From contig NZ_BCRS01000004.1 of NCBI RefSeq assembly GCF_001552715.1, forward strand, positions 19,113 through 83,112: 64,000 nucleotides of DNA, written 5' to 3'. This DNA is from Mycolicibacterium vaccae NBRC 14118 = CIP 105934 (GTDB lineage: Bacteria; Actinomycetota; Actinomycetes; Mycobacteriales; Mycobacteriaceae). Positions 17,497 through 25,970 of the stretch are shown piece after piece. The stretch's first letter is position 1; each line of letters opens with the position of its first letter. Below the pieces are notes generated by a model, which saw only the letters and a list, made by a program, of their open reading frames with translations, was not told where the DNA came from and did no database searches. The position numbers and the translations under genes are program-made.

Positions 17497-17803
17497 GCTG
17501 CGCGGCCCGAGGGCAGAGCCACACGAGGTCCAACCAAATGGCGTCGGCACCGCCGCTGCTATCCGGCAATCGGTGCTCGCGCAGAGTATTCGGAGCGCGC
17601 CCCTCGACGCCCCGGCTGTGAGTCGGATCCGAACGAAGAGTTTCTTGACGGCGCCGGGCCGCCCGAGCGCAGCGAGGAACCCGATCCGAAGGTGGCCGGG
17701 CTGGGACTAGGAAGAGTTCAACCTGGTTGGACGCACACGGGCTCGCCACTCTGGGCAGGTACGTCCCCGACCTGACCGGTGGGCGCGAGACGAAAGGTCT
17801 TCC
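17497..17803. other. 307-base intergenic region before the methyltransferase
   Basis: No gene seen. The stem GATCCGAA occurs twice (in GGATCCGAACG and CCGATCCGAAGG). A perfect 11-base palindrome CAACCTGGTTG lies at 17719-17729, about 75 bases before the methyltransferase start, and could be an operator. A TTGACG box near 17645 may be a -35 element. Confidence 0.4.
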
Positions 17804-18832
17804 GTGACGACTACCGACCCCGCACCCTCGCTCGAGGACCATCACCGCATGATGGGCATGCTGACCGGGTACTGGGTGAGCCAGATTGTGCGTTCCGCTG
17901 CGGTTTTCAACCTTGCCGGCCATCTGGCCGCCGGTGTCGACACGCCTCACGCGATCGCCGAAGCCGAACATCTCGATCCCAGCGCCACGCACCGTCTGCT
18001 GCGGACCCTTGCCTCGCTCGGGCTGGTGACCTCCGATGACGGTGTCCACTTTGCGGCCACCTCGCTGTTGCAGACGCTGCGGGCCGATGCTCCGCACTCT
18101 CTGCGTGGCATGGTGCTTGCGATGAGCGCGCCAGGCCACTGGTTGCCCTGGGGGCACTTTCCGGACGCGGTCCGCACCGGGGACCGGCAGATCAAGCCCG
18201 CGCTGGAGGGGTTCGAGACCGTGTTCGACTATCTCGCGGTTCACCCGGACCAGGCGGGCGCTTTCACCGAGGCCATGTCGAACCTGAGCGCCGCGGCCGC
18301 GATCGAGATCGCGAAGGTGGTCGACACCAGCGGTGTTGACTGCGCCCTGGACGTCGGCGGTGCGAACGGCGAAGTCGTCCGGGCCATGATGCGCGCCAAT
18401 CCCGACTTGCGTGGCGGCGTCTTCGATCTGCCAAATGTGGTGCCCGATGCCGAAGCCGCTGCCCGCAACGACGGGCTGGGGGACCGCTTCAGCGCAATCG
18501 GCGGCGACTTCTTCGGGTCCGTGCCGTCGGCGGACCTGTACCTGCTCAAGTACGTTCTGCACGACTGGCCGGACGACAGCTGCGTGCAGATTCTCAAGAA
18601 CTGCCGCGCGGCGCTGCAGGAAGGCGGTCGCATCGTCATCGTCGACTACCTCGTCGGTGAGGTCGGCGATCCGGGACTTGCTCCGCTGATGGATATGAAC
18701 ATGCTCGTCATGACCGGCGGCCGTGAGCGAGACCTCGCCGAGTTCGACGCGCTCTTCGCAGCGGCTGGGCTGCGCCGCACCGCCGTCAGTCAGGCCGGTC
18801 CCCTCGGCATCATCGAAACCGTCGCCGCCTGA
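17804..18832 (+). CDS. SAM-dependent O-methyltransferase (COMT/acetylserotonin type)
   Basis: A 342-residue protein with a GTG start. The N-terminal winged-helix dimerisation domain (ATHRLLRTLASLGLVTSDD, about 63-82) precedes the Rossmann methyltransferase domain. ALDVGGANGEVVRAM (about 180-194) binds SAM, and KYVLHDWPDD (about 247-256) carries the general-base His typical of plant-type and polyketide O-methyltransferases. Such enzymes methylate phenolic or polyketide hydroxyls. No biosynthetic genes flank it, so the acceptor is unknown. Confidence 0.88.
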   Translation: MTTTDPAPSLEDHHRMMGMLTGYWVSQIVRSAAVFNLAGHLAAGVDTPHAIAEAEHLDPSATHRLLRTLASLGLVTSDDGVHFAATSLLQTLRADAPHSLRGMVLAMSAPGHWLPWGHFPDAVRTGDRQIKPALEGFETVFDYLAVHPDQAGAFTEAMSNLSAAAAIEIAKVVDTSGVDCALDVGGANGEVVRAMMRANPDLRGGVFDLPNVVPDAEAAARNDGLGDRFSAIGGDFFGSVPSADLYLLKYVLHDWPDDSCVQILKNCRAALQEGGRIVIVDYLVGEVGDPGLAPLMDMNMLVMTGGRERDLAEFDALFAAAGLRRTAVSQAGPLGIIETVAA

Positions 18833-18849
18833 CGGCCTGCGGCGCGTCG

Positions 18850-18903
18850 TTGACACCGGCGCAGCCCCACCCCTAGCATTTCTGACTACATACGTTGTCA
18901 GAA
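18850..18903 (+). promoter_or_regulatory. Sigma-A-type promoter with overlapping palindromic operator
   Basis: TTGACA at 18850-18855 and TAGCAT at 18874-18879 are spaced by 18 bases. Directly after the -10, from 18880 to 18903, is a 24-base palindrome with perfect outer arms TTCTGAC and GTCAGAA (20 of 24 positions symmetric). An operator covering the start site would block transcription when bound, as TetR-family sites often do. It controls the DUF2236 gene. No regulator gene is adjacent. Confidence 0.65.
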
Positions 18904-18923
18904 TGAGCTCGAGGAGGAGTCGC

Positions 18924-20147
18924 GTGAGTGTGTTGATTCCGAAGCGCCACCCTGACCGCCCGCGGCCGATCCCGGCCGGCATCCGGGCCATCGCGACGGC
19001 CATGGCGATCCGCGACCCGAATCCGCGCCAGTGGCAGATCCTCGGCGAACGGCTCACCGTCGGCGACGAACCGATGGATCGCCTGGTCGAGTGGATGGCA
19101 GCCACCGGCACCGACCAGACGCGGCCGTTGTTCGAGCAGGCACTCAACGGCGGTATCGCCTCTGTGCCGGACGCGCCGGCGCCCCTTCGCGAGTTCTTCG
19201 ACAGCGTGGAGACGCCACCGGACTGGGTGGACCCGGACCTGCTGCGCACAGGGCAGCGCGCGTTGCGGCGCGGCGGGGCCGACGGCATGTACATCGCCCG
19301 CGATGTCTCGTTGCTGGGCGGCTACCAGTTCTCCGGTTTCAACAAGACGCTGCTGCGTACCGGCGCGCTGGAGAAGGGTTCCAACAAGCGGTTCGCCGAA
19401 ACCATGCAGTGGGCAATGGATGTCATCGCCGAAGGCGGCCTGGAACCCCTCGGCGTGGGCTACCGCTCGACCATTCGGGTCCGGCTGATCCACTCGTTCG
19501 TCCGTCGGCACGTGTCAGCGATGCCGGACTGGCGCGCCGACGAATGGGGCATACCGGTCAACCAGACCGACATGGCGGCGACGCTGGTCGGCGCACTCGT
19601 CGCACCGGCGGTGGGCTCGATCGCCATGGGCGTCGTGTTGACCCCGTCGGAGTTCCGTGCCGTGGCCCACCTGACCCGGTACGTCGGCTTTCTGATCGGC
19701 GTCGAAGACCAGTGGCTGCCAAGGAGTTTCCGGGACAGCGTCCGGGTGCTGTCGCACACGCTGTCGGCACTGGCCGCACCGGACGAATCCAGCAGGCAGC
19801 TCGCGGCCCCCATGGTCGAGGACCCGCTGGCGTGGCACTACGACAACCTGCCGGGCCTGCGGCGCCGGCTGGCCCGCGCCCAGCACCTGTCGATCACCAG
19901 TGCGTTCCTGGGGCGACGCACGGTGGAGAAGCTGGGCCTGCCGTCGTATGCCCTTCCGTGGTATCCGCTGCTGCGGCTACCGGTGAACCTCGCGCGGAGT
20001 GCGACCGCCCTCGGACTGCCGGGCGGTATGGCACGCGCGGATCAGCGCGGGCAGCGCGAACACGCACAGTTGTTGCGCACCATGACCGGTGAGGACGCGC
20101 CGGCGACCATCGGCGAGTCCGCCGCACACGTCAGCCGGGTCGCCTGA
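18924..20147 (+). CDS. Oxygenase MpaB family / DUF2236 protein
   Basis: A 407-residue protein of the DUF2236 (latex-clearing-protein/MpaB-like) family. These are helical b-type heme proteins, and the conserved central region here includes GGYQFSGFNKTLLRTGALEKG and IRVRLIHSFVRRHV, the latter with the likely heme-ligand His. Members cleave or oxidise hydrophobic substrates such as polyisoprene, but most mycobacterial ones are uncharacterised. The GTG at 18924 is chosen because GAGGAGG is well placed before it; an ATG at 18903 would overlap the operator. Confidence 0.82.
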   Translation: MSVLIPKRHPDRPRPIPAGIRAIATAMAIRDPNPRQWQILGERLTVGDEPMDRLVEWMAATGTDQTRPLFEQALNGGIASVPDAPAPLREFFDSVETPPDWVDPDLLRTGQRALRRGGADGMYIARDVSLLGGYQFSGFNKTLLRTGALEKGSNKRFAETMQWAMDVIAEGGLEPLGVGYRSTIRVRLIHSFVRRHVSAMPDWRADEWGIPVNQTDMAATLVGALVAPAVGSIAMGVVLTPSEFRAVAHLTRYVGFLIGVEDQWLPRSFRDSVRVLSHTLSALAAPDESSRQLAAPMVEDPLAWHYDNLPGLRRRLARAQHLSITSAFLGRRTVEKLGLPSYALPWYPLLRLPVNLARSATALGLPGGMARADQRGQREHAQLLRTMTGEDAPATIGESAAHVSRVA

Positions 20148-20185
20148 CGGGCACTGCTATCGGAAAGAGTTCGGGGACAGGCGGA

Positions 20186-21139
20186 TCAGACCAGCGGGAG
20201 TGGTGGCGAGCCCAGAAGGTCGCGGTCGCCGTCATAGCCGTTGCGTAGGGCGGCCGCGACATCCTCGTACGGAGCACCCAAATCGATTGAGCTGACGCGA
20301 TCCAGGCGCTGGTAGTGCTCTGCGTCGTAGTCGTGCTCGAAGGCCTTCAGGTACGCCCGGAGGTGGTCCGACGATCGCGGGCCGACGACAGGGATCAAGG
20401 CCGTCGGGGTCAGCGCGGCGCGGTGCCGAAGCCAGGCCAAGGACACCTGGACTGCGGTGGTGTCCGTCTCACGCGCGATCGCTAGCACCTCGTCGACCAC
20501 AGCCCTTTGATGTGCGGTTTCCGCGGCGGCGTTGCTGTCACGGCTCAATCGTCCTGTCTCCCCCCGCCGGTACTTTCCGGTGAGCAACCCGCCGGCCAGC
20601 GGTGAATACACCAGCACCCCGAGGCCGTGGGCTTCGGCCATCGGCAGGAGTTCGCGGTCGGCGGAACGTTCGGCCAGGCCGTACTCGGTCTCAATCCCGA
20701 TGGGCGAAGCGAATCCGCGCAGGTCTGCTTGCACTGCGGCGCCGGCGATGCGCCAGGCTGGGAAGTTGGAGAACCCGCAGTGCAGGACCTTGCCGGACTG
20801 GATCAAGTGGTCGAGTCCGGTCAGGATTTCCTCCATGGGAGTGACGCCGTCGGGAAAGTGCGGCATGAAGACGTCCACGTAGTCGGTCTTGAGGCGTGTC
20901 AGGCTTGCCTCCAGTGACCGGATCATCGTCTTTCGGCTGTTGCCGGTCGTTCCCGGGCGTCGGTCCTTCTGCTTGGTCCCGCTGTACTTGGTGATCACGA
21001 CGAAGTCGTCCCGGTCGGGACCGAGGAGTTCACCGAGGACGCTTTCTGCCTGTCCGGCCTGGTAGATGTCGGACGAGTCGAAGGCGGTGCCGCCTGCGCC
21101 CAGCCGATTCGCGCTGGCTCCGACCTCAGCCACGTGCAT
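20186..21139 (-). CDS. Aldo/keto reductase, N-terminally truncated
   Basis: A 317-residue AKR (Tas/YhdN-type) whose first family-like residues are GGTAFDSSDIY. The usual first ~35 residues (strand B1 and the first loop with the LGLGTM-type motif) are absent. Catalytic Asp and Tyr (DSSDIY), Lys (ITKY) and the His-equivalent (MPHFPD) are present, and the NADPH motif IPVVGPRSSDHL lies near the C terminus. The 5' boundary abuts the divergent gene at 21182. No other minus frame upstream restores the missing part, so it is probably a 5' deletion and may be a pseudogene. Confidence 0.7.
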   Translation of the reverse strand: MHVAEVGASANRLGAGGTAFDSSDIYQAGQAESVLGELLGPDRDDFVVITKYSGTKQKDRRPGTTGNSRKTMIRSLEASLTRLKTDYVDVFMPHFPDGVTPMEEILTGLDHLIQSGKVLHCGFSNFPAWRIAGAAVQADLRGFASPIGIETEYGLAERSADRELLPMAEAHGLGVLVYSPLAGGLLTGKYRRGETGRLSRDSNAAAETAHQRAVVDEVLAIARETDTTAVQVSLAWLRHRAALTPTALIPVVGPRSSDHLRAYLKAFEHDYDAEHYQRLDRVSSIDLGAPYEDVAAALRNGYDGDRDLLGSPPLPLV

Positions 21140-21181
21140 TTGGTGGGCCTCACCCCGTGCCGGTTGCCATAGGCTTCATCG

Positions 21182-21652
21182 GTGGCAATCCGGGACTGGT
21201 CGAAGGCCAAATTCACCCTTCTCATCGGGCTTCCCGTCTTCCTTGTCATCAGCATCCCGATGGTCGTATGGGATTACCGCACAGAGGCTCCGCGCCCCAG
21301 CGGCGACTGTCTGCATGTGGACCAGGCGATGCGGCACTGGATGCGTGTGCTGCCCGCAATTCAGAGCGGCCTGGGCGATGCGGACGACACCGCCCTGGTC
21401 TCCGATACCGCCGCGGCAGCCACGGCGATCCGAGGGGAAGCCGAGGCGATCCAGGATCCGGCATTGCGGTCCACGGCGATGACACTCGCCGACAACCTCG
21501 AACGGGTCAGTCGCGGAAGCCCGAGCAGTCCGCCGAACGGATTTCCGGATCGGAATTACATGGGGGGAATGCAAGATTCGATTTCGACCGGCCACGCCCT
21601 GAAGCTCGCGTGCCCGGGCGCCGTCGACGACCGACTGCCTGAGGAGTCGTAG
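21182..21652 (+). CDS. Hypothetical single-pass membrane protein
   Basis: A 156-residue protein with a GTG start. A short basic N terminus (RDWSKAKF) is followed by one hydrophobic segment (about 11-31) and an outside domain of about 120 residues with two Cys (CLHVDQAMRHW and LACPGAV) that could form a disulfide. I do not recognise the family. It is divergent from the truncated reductase and 19 bases before the convergent end of the SDR gene. Confidence 0.6.
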   Translation: MAIRDWSKAKFTLLIGLPVFLVISIPMVVWDYRTEAPRPSGDCLHVDQAMRHWMRVLPAIQSGLGDADDTALVSDTAAAATAIRGEAEAIQDPALRSTAMTLADNLERVSRGSPSSPPNGFPDRNYMGGMQDSISTGHALKLACPGAVDDRLPEES

Positions 21653-21670
21653 AGGTCGGAGGCTGCGGAC

Positions 21671-22567
21671 TCACCGGCGAGTGGGAGCGGAGTCGAGTTG
21701 GTCGTTGTCCTTCGGCAAGTGGGGCCGAAGAGCGGCGGCGAAGATGCGGTCGAGAAGACGGTCGGGCAGTAGAGGCATCACCGGGAGCAGTGCGGCTTCG
21801 CGGCCGACGGTGTAGCGCGTGCGTGGCCGGCGTGCCGTGATGGCCTTGGCGATCGCCGCGGCCGCAACCTCGGCGGGTAGTCCCGATTTGGTCGACGCTT
21901 CCGCCTGAGCGTTGACCGCGTGCACCAGGGCGCCGTATCGGCGGCGCTGCTGCGGTGTCATCGCGGCGAGCAGATCGTGGGCGCTGGCGATGGCTCTTTC
22001 GAGCATCTCCGTACGCACAGCGCCGGGTTCGATCACGATCACCTGGACCCCGTGGGGGGCCACCTCGCGTCGCAGCGCGTCGCTCATCGCTTCGAGCGCG
22101 AACTTCGTGCCCGCGTATGGACCATAGGTGGCCATCGCGACCTTGCCTCCCACCGAACTGATATTGACCACGCGGCCCCCGCTGTCGATCAGCGTGGGCA
22201 GGAGCGCCTGGATCACCGCGACGTGGCCGAACAGGTTGACCTCGAACATGTCTCGCCACTGATCGATCCCGAAGACCTCGACCGGAACGTTGGCCTGCAC
22301 CGCGGCGTTGTTCACCAACGCCCGCAGTCGCCGGCGCCGCGGGTCCTCAGATACCCGACGGGCAAGCGCTCGGATCTGATCGGAATCGGTGATATCCAGA
22401 ATCAACGGCTCGACGTTCGACGCCCGGATGGCGTCGGCGTCGCGTTCTCGCCGAACACCGGCGAGCACGTGGAACCCCCGCCGGGCCATCTCGCGGGCGC
22501 TGGCTGCTCCGATACCGGTTGAGGCACCGGTGACCACCACCAGCTCATTTTCAGTTGACACCGTCAT
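21671..22567 (-). CDS. Short-chain dehydrogenase/reductase (SDR)
   Basis: A 298-residue classical SDR. TGASTGIG (13-20) binds the cofactor, NNAA (86-89) is structural, and the catalytic set is N110, S138, Y151 and K155 (YGPYAGTK). Arg residues after strand 2 (VRRERD) favour NADPH. The C-terminal extension after residue 245 is typical of membrane-associated retinol/ketone reductase-like members. The start codon lies inside the left arm of a large inverted repeat shared with the divergent TetR gene, which probably represses it. Confidence 0.9.
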   Translation of the reverse strand: MTVSTENELVVVTGASTGIGAASAREMARRGFHVLAGVRRERDADAIRASNVEPLILDITDSDQIRALARRVSEDPRRRRLRALVNNAAVQANVPVEVFGIDQWRDMFEVNLFGHVAVIQALLPTLIDSGGRVVNISSVGGKVAMATYGPYAGTKFALEAMSDALRREVAPHGVQVIVIEPGAVRTEMLERAIASAHDLLAAMTPQQRRRYGALVHAVNAQAEASTKSGLPAEVAAAAIAKAITARRPRTRYTVGREAALLPVMPLLPDRLLDRIFAAALRPHLPKDNDQLDSAPTRR

Positions 22568-22604
22568 CTGGTGAGTCTTGCGGAGTCAGATGACAGTGTC
22601 AACT
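22553..22604. promoter_or_regulatory. Double inverted operator between SDR and TetR genes
   Basis: Two 18-base arms (22553-22570 and 22587-22604) are inverted copies with one mismatch, separated by 16 bases. The right arm reads CAGATGACAGTGTCAACT. Each arm contains its own dyad, TGACAGTGTCA on the right (perfect 5+1+5) and TGACGGTGTCA on the left. This fits two TetR dimers binding between divergent starts at 22567 and 22619. Confidence 0.75.
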
Positions 22605-22618
22605 ACGATGGTCGGACT

Positions 22619-23209
22619 ATGAGTCGCGAGGAATCAGCGGCCGCCACCCGCCGCGCCCTGCTCGACCAAGCTGCCCTGCTGCTGGACGGCGGAGGTCTCG
22701 ACGCGGTGACGTTGCGCGAGGTCGGCGCCCGCGCGGGGGTGAGTCGGGGGGCGCCGTATCGGCACTTCGCAGACAAGGAGGGTCTGCTGACTGCGGTGGC
22801 TGCGGAGGGTTGGCAGCGCCTCGGTGATCACATGCACAGGGTGCACGCCCACGGTGAACCCGGATCTTTCGGCAAGTTGCGCGCGGCGCTGATCCACGTC
22901 ATCACGGTCAGCCGGCAACAGCCCCACCTATACCGGCTGATGTTCAGCCCCCCAGCAGGGGACCCGACCGCAGTGGTCCGCGCCGCGCAACGCATGTGCG
23001 ACGAGTTCCTGGCCATCGTCGCCGACGTCGCCGGCAATGATCGTGCTGAGCGCTACGCCGCCATACTCCTGACTGGCGTGCATGGCGCCGCAGCCCTGGA
23101 GATGAGTGGCCTTCTGCACACCGACAAGTGGCAGACCACCCCCGAAGAACTCACCGATAACCTACTCGCGCTCATCAATGACGCCGACCCTCACGCCGAC
23201 CGAAACTAG
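22619..23209 (+). CDS. TetR-family repressor
   Basis: A 196-residue protein. The N-terminal helix-turn-helix is TLREVGARAGVSRGAPYRHFADKEGLL (31-57), with a C-terminal ligand domain of the TetR_C_33/WHG type (LLTGVHGAAALEM). It is divergent from the SDR gene at 22567 and almost certainly binds the double operator between them. The ATG at 22619 is preferred because the upstream GTG (22571) would place the operator inside the coding region. Confidence 0.9.
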   Translation: MSREESAAATRRALLDQAALLLDGGGLDAVTLREVGARAGVSRGAPYRHFADKEGLLTAVAAEGWQRLGDHMHRVHAHGEPGSFGKLRAALIHVITVSRQQPHLYRLMFSPPAGDPTAVVRAAQRMCDEFLAIVADVAGNDRAERYAAILLTGVHGAAALEMSGLLHTDKWQTTPEELTDNLLALINDADPHADRN

Positions 23210-23273
23210 CTGGCCAGACACATGTTTCGACGCATATCGCAGCAGGCACTGATCAGATCTACTACCCGGCTCG

Positions 23274-24053
23274 CTACTCGGAACCGCGCTGCGCGGCCAG
23301 CCACTGACGCACGAGGTCGCCGTCGTGTGCCTCCACCGATCGCAGCTCGGTCAGTGTCGGGTGCCCGGCGTCCAGCAGCGCGCTGTCGGTGTCCGGCTCC
23401 GGCTCGTCCGACACCTCGACCTCGGTCAGGCGCACGCCGCCGTCGCGGACCTCCTCGACCCGTGTCTGCACCGCTCCGCCGCGGGCCAGCCGCGCATGTC
23501 GGAGCGGGCCCACCTCCGCCGCGGGCCGGTCCGGGACGTTGAGGGAGAGCACGGTGCCGTCGGGTGCGTCGAGGAGCAGCTCCAGCACCGGCGCCAGCAG
23601 GCCGGCGGCTGTTCCCCAGTACCGCTCTCCGGTGGGGCGCAGGGCGACGTCGAGCGACACGGCCAGCGCGCGGGTGTCGCTGATCTTCGCGGTGAGGGCC
23701 GCGCCGACGGTGCCGGAGTGCAGGACCGCGCGACCGACGTTGGCGCCGTGGTTGATTCCGGACAGCACGACGTCCGGTCGGGGATCGAACCAACCGTTGA
23801 GCGCGGCGGCGACGATGTGTCCCGGCTGCGCGTGGACCGCCCACGCCTCGACGTCGAGGCCGGGTATCTGTCGCTGCTCGACGACCGTGCGGCCATCCCG
23901 GCGGACTGCGCTCAGCGCCGCGCTCGCGCCGCTGGCCTGCTCGGCAGGGGCGGCGACGATCACGTCCAAACCCGCCTCCAGTGCCGCAGAGGCCAGTGCG
24001 TGCAGACCGGGGGAGTCGATCCCGTCGTCGTTGGTCACCAGTGCACGTGGCAC
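23274..24053 (-). CDS. surE: 5'/3'-nucleotidase SurE
   Basis: A 259-residue protein beginning VPRALVTNDDGIDSPGLHAL, the SurE metal-binding start with the Asp pair D9 and D10. EQASGASAALS and SGINHGANVG supply the Ser and Asn metal ligands and phosphate loop. SurE removes phosphate from nucleoside monophosphates and sometimes polyphosphate, and is linked to stationary-phase survival. The GTG at 24053 is chosen because AGGAGG precedes it by 7 bases; the longer frame upstream is not homologous. It lies 25 bases after the PfkB kinase on the same strand. Confidence 0.93.
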   Translation of the reverse strand: MPRALVTNDDGIDSPGLHALASAALEAGLDVIVAAPAEQASGASAALSAVRRDGRTVVEQRQIPGLDVEAWAVHAQPGHIVAAALNGWFDPRPDVVLSGINHGANVGRAVLHSGTVGAALTAKISDTRALAVSLDVALRPTGERYWGTAAGLLAPVLELLLDAPDGTVLSLNVPDRPAAEVGPLRHARLARGGAVQTRVEEVRDGGVRLTEVEVSDEPEPDTDSALLDAGHPTLTELRSVEAHDGDLVRQWLAAQRGSE

Positions 24054-24078
24054 CCGTCGACCTCCTCCCACTCCGCGG

Positions 24079-25044
24079 TCATTTCTTCCATGGATGCAGC
24101 TCCACCCGCTCGGCGAGCGTCTCGACGGCCCGCGCGCCGCCGGTGCCCAACCCGTGCCGTACCACGTTGAGCGCCCCGCAGGCGGCGCCGATCTGCAAGG
24201 CCGTGCGCAACGGGCGACCACTTGCCAGCGCGGAGACGATGCCTGCGGTCATGGAGTCCCCGGCGCCCGCCGAATCGGCCGGCTCCAGTGCGGGCATACA
24301 GATTTCGACGACGTCATCGTCATCGAGAAGCGCCAGGGCCGGTGCGGCTCCGCTACGCGACACCACGATCGTGCCCGCGCCGTCCTCCCGCATGGAATGC
24401 ATGGCCTTGACCAGATCCCCGGCGTCGTCGGACTTCGCGCGGCCGTCGTTGAGCAGTTCTTCGTGGCTGACCTTGATCAGATCCGGCTTGCCTGCGAGCA
24501 CTGCCTCGAGTCGCTCGCCGGAGAGGTCGGCGGCCACCTTGCAGCCGTTGGCACCCAGGTCGGTGGACAGTCGCCGATAGAGGTCCGCAGGCACCACGTT
24601 GTCCTCCTGCGGACCGGACAGCAGTGCCCAGCCGTGGATGAGTCCCTCGGTGAGGGTGAGTTCGTAGAGGGCGTCGAGCTCGTGGCGGTCCAGCGGGCTG
24701 CCGTCGGCCTCGGCGACGACCTCTCGGCTCCCCGTGCGGCGGTCGTGCACGTACGAGCCGTTGCGTGCGCTGACCGGCACGGCGCGCACGGTGACGTTGT
24801 TCATCGGCAGCAGGTGCCCGAGCACGTCGCCGGTCTCCCCGCCGAGCGCCGAGCACAGCACGACCGGCACACCGAGGGAGGACAACATGCGGGACTGCCA
24901 GACACCCTGGCCGCCGGCGTGCACGTGGATGTCGTCCGCTCCCGAGCGGTCCTCGACCGTCACGGTGAGAACGGGTAGGGGAGCGAAGACGACGACGGGA
25001 CTGGGGTCCTCCGAACTATCGTTGCGGGGTTTGCTGTCTGCCAT
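24079..25044 (-). CDS. PfkB-family sugar kinase (1-phosphofructokinase type)
   Basis: A 321-residue ribokinase-fold kinase. HAGGQGVWQSRMLSSLG is the N-terminal substrate motif (GG then Gln rather than GG-N), and SAGAGDSMTAGIVSAL is the PfkB signature with catalytic D263 in the anion-hole GAGD. Closest in form to LacC/FruK-like 1-phosphofructokinases. The substrate is uncertain because no PTS or sugar transporter adjoins. It is encoded just before surE, so the pair may function in nucleoside or sugar-phosphate turnover. Confidence 0.85.
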   Translation of the reverse strand: MADSKPRNDSSEDPSPVVVFAPLPVLTVTVEDRSGADDIHVHAGGQGVWQSRMLSSLGVPVVLCSALGGETGDVLGHLLPMNNVTVRAVPVSARNGSYVHDRRTGSREVVAEADGSPLDRHELDALYELTLTEGLIHGWALLSGPQEDNVVPADLYRRLSTDLGANGCKVAADLSGERLEAVLAGKPDLIKVSHEELLNDGRAKSDDAGDLVKAMHSMREDGAGTIVVSRSGAAPALALLDDDDVVEICMPALEPADSAGAGDSMTAGIVSALASGRPLRTALQIGAACGALNVVRHGLGTGGARAVETLAERVELHPWKK

Positions 25045-25168
25045 GGGCTGGGGTGTACCCACCCTGACGGCGACCCACCCCTGCGCATACGGCCGGTTCG
25101 AGTGATTCCTCTCTCGGTGGACCGAGAAGAGCTGCATCCCAATGTGTTCGACCGCACAGCGGGTCAGC

Positions 25169-25837
25169 TCAGGGCCCGCCCTTCCAGTGCTCGATGCGGT
25201 GGTGATCGGGGGTGAACCCGTGCTCGACACCCCAGAGCACGGCCTGGGTCCGGCTGGCCACGTTGATCTTGCGGTAGATCGTGCGGATGTAGGACTTGAT
25301 GGTGTTCGGACTGAGGTAGGTCAGCGTGGCGACCTCGGCGTTGCTCTTACCCTGGGTGATGAGCGCCAGGATCTCCGATTCCCTGTCGCTCAATCCCTCG
25401 CCGCGGCCCGGCCAGTCGAGGCCGACAGCGCTGCGTCCCCGTGGCGGGATGTCACTGACGACCGTCTCGCCGGCATGGACCGCCTCCAGTGCGGCGACCA
25501 ACTCCCGCGCGGGCAGTGTCTTCGACAGATAACCGTCGGCTCCCTTCTGGCGGGCGCTTTCGATGAGCTCGGGGTGAAAGTTCCACGTATAGACCACAAC
25601 CCGGTGAGCCCGCGGATTCGCGACCAACGCCGCGATCTCGTCGTGATCGGATTCGGGCTGGGCGAAGGAGTCGTAGAGGACGATGTCGACGCTGTCGTCG
25701 AGGCTCATGTTCGAGTCGATCTCCGCGACGACGACCCGATCGCGGTATCTGTCGAACATGTTCGCCACGCCCATCAGCACGACGTCGTAGTCGTCGACCA
25801 GCGCCACCGTGATCGGAGTGTTCGGCGGCGATGCCAT
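25169..25837 (-). CDS. NarL/LuxR-family response regulator
   Basis: A 222-residue protein. The receiver domain has the acidic pair D15-D16, phospho-acceptor D56 (LYDSF), T84 and K106 (YLSKTL). The C-terminal LuxR helix-turn-helix spans about 148-205 (GLSDRESEILALITQGKSNAEVATLTYLSPNTIK... in two parts). It should be phosphorylated by a sensor kinase, but no histidine kinase gene is present nearby, so it is an orphan. It is divergent from the GlsB gene. Confidence 0.92.
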   Translation of the reverse strand: MASPPNTPITVALVDDYDVVLMGVANMFDRYRDRVVVAEIDSNMSLDDSVDIVLYDSFAQPESDHDEIAALVANPRAHRVVVYTWNFHPELIESARQKGADGYLSKTLPARELVAALEAVHAGETVVSDIPPRGRSAVGLDWPGRGEGLSDRESEILALITQGKSNAEVATLTYLSPNTIKSYIRTIYRKINVASRTQAVLWGVEHGFTPDHHRIEHWKGGP

Positions 25838-25856
25838 GGCCCCCAGGCTACCTACC

Positions 25857-25888
25857 TAGGGGTGTACCGCCACCCCCCTTAGGGGTGT
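25857..25888. promoter_or_regulatory. TAGGGGTGT direct repeats between response regulator and glsB
   Basis: TAGGGGTGT occurs at 25857-25865 and 25880-25888, with starts 23 bases apart (about two helical turns), just upstream of the response-regulator start (25837) and 83-114 bases before glsB (25971). A CACCCC just before the second copy forms a small inverted repeat with it. It is a plausible binding site for the response regulator, controlling itself and glsB. Confidence 0.4.
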
Positions 25889-25970
25889 TGGACTGACATC
25901 AGTGTCGAGCAGCCGCCCGACCAATCCCGATCCAGCGCCGCCCGGCGCTGCACCAGAAAGGCACGCAGCC

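Noticed and set aside
17459..19294. 611-codon minus-strand frame across the methyltransferase
   Set aside because: Overlaps a methyltransferase with intact SAM and catalytic motifs and has no recognisable domain.
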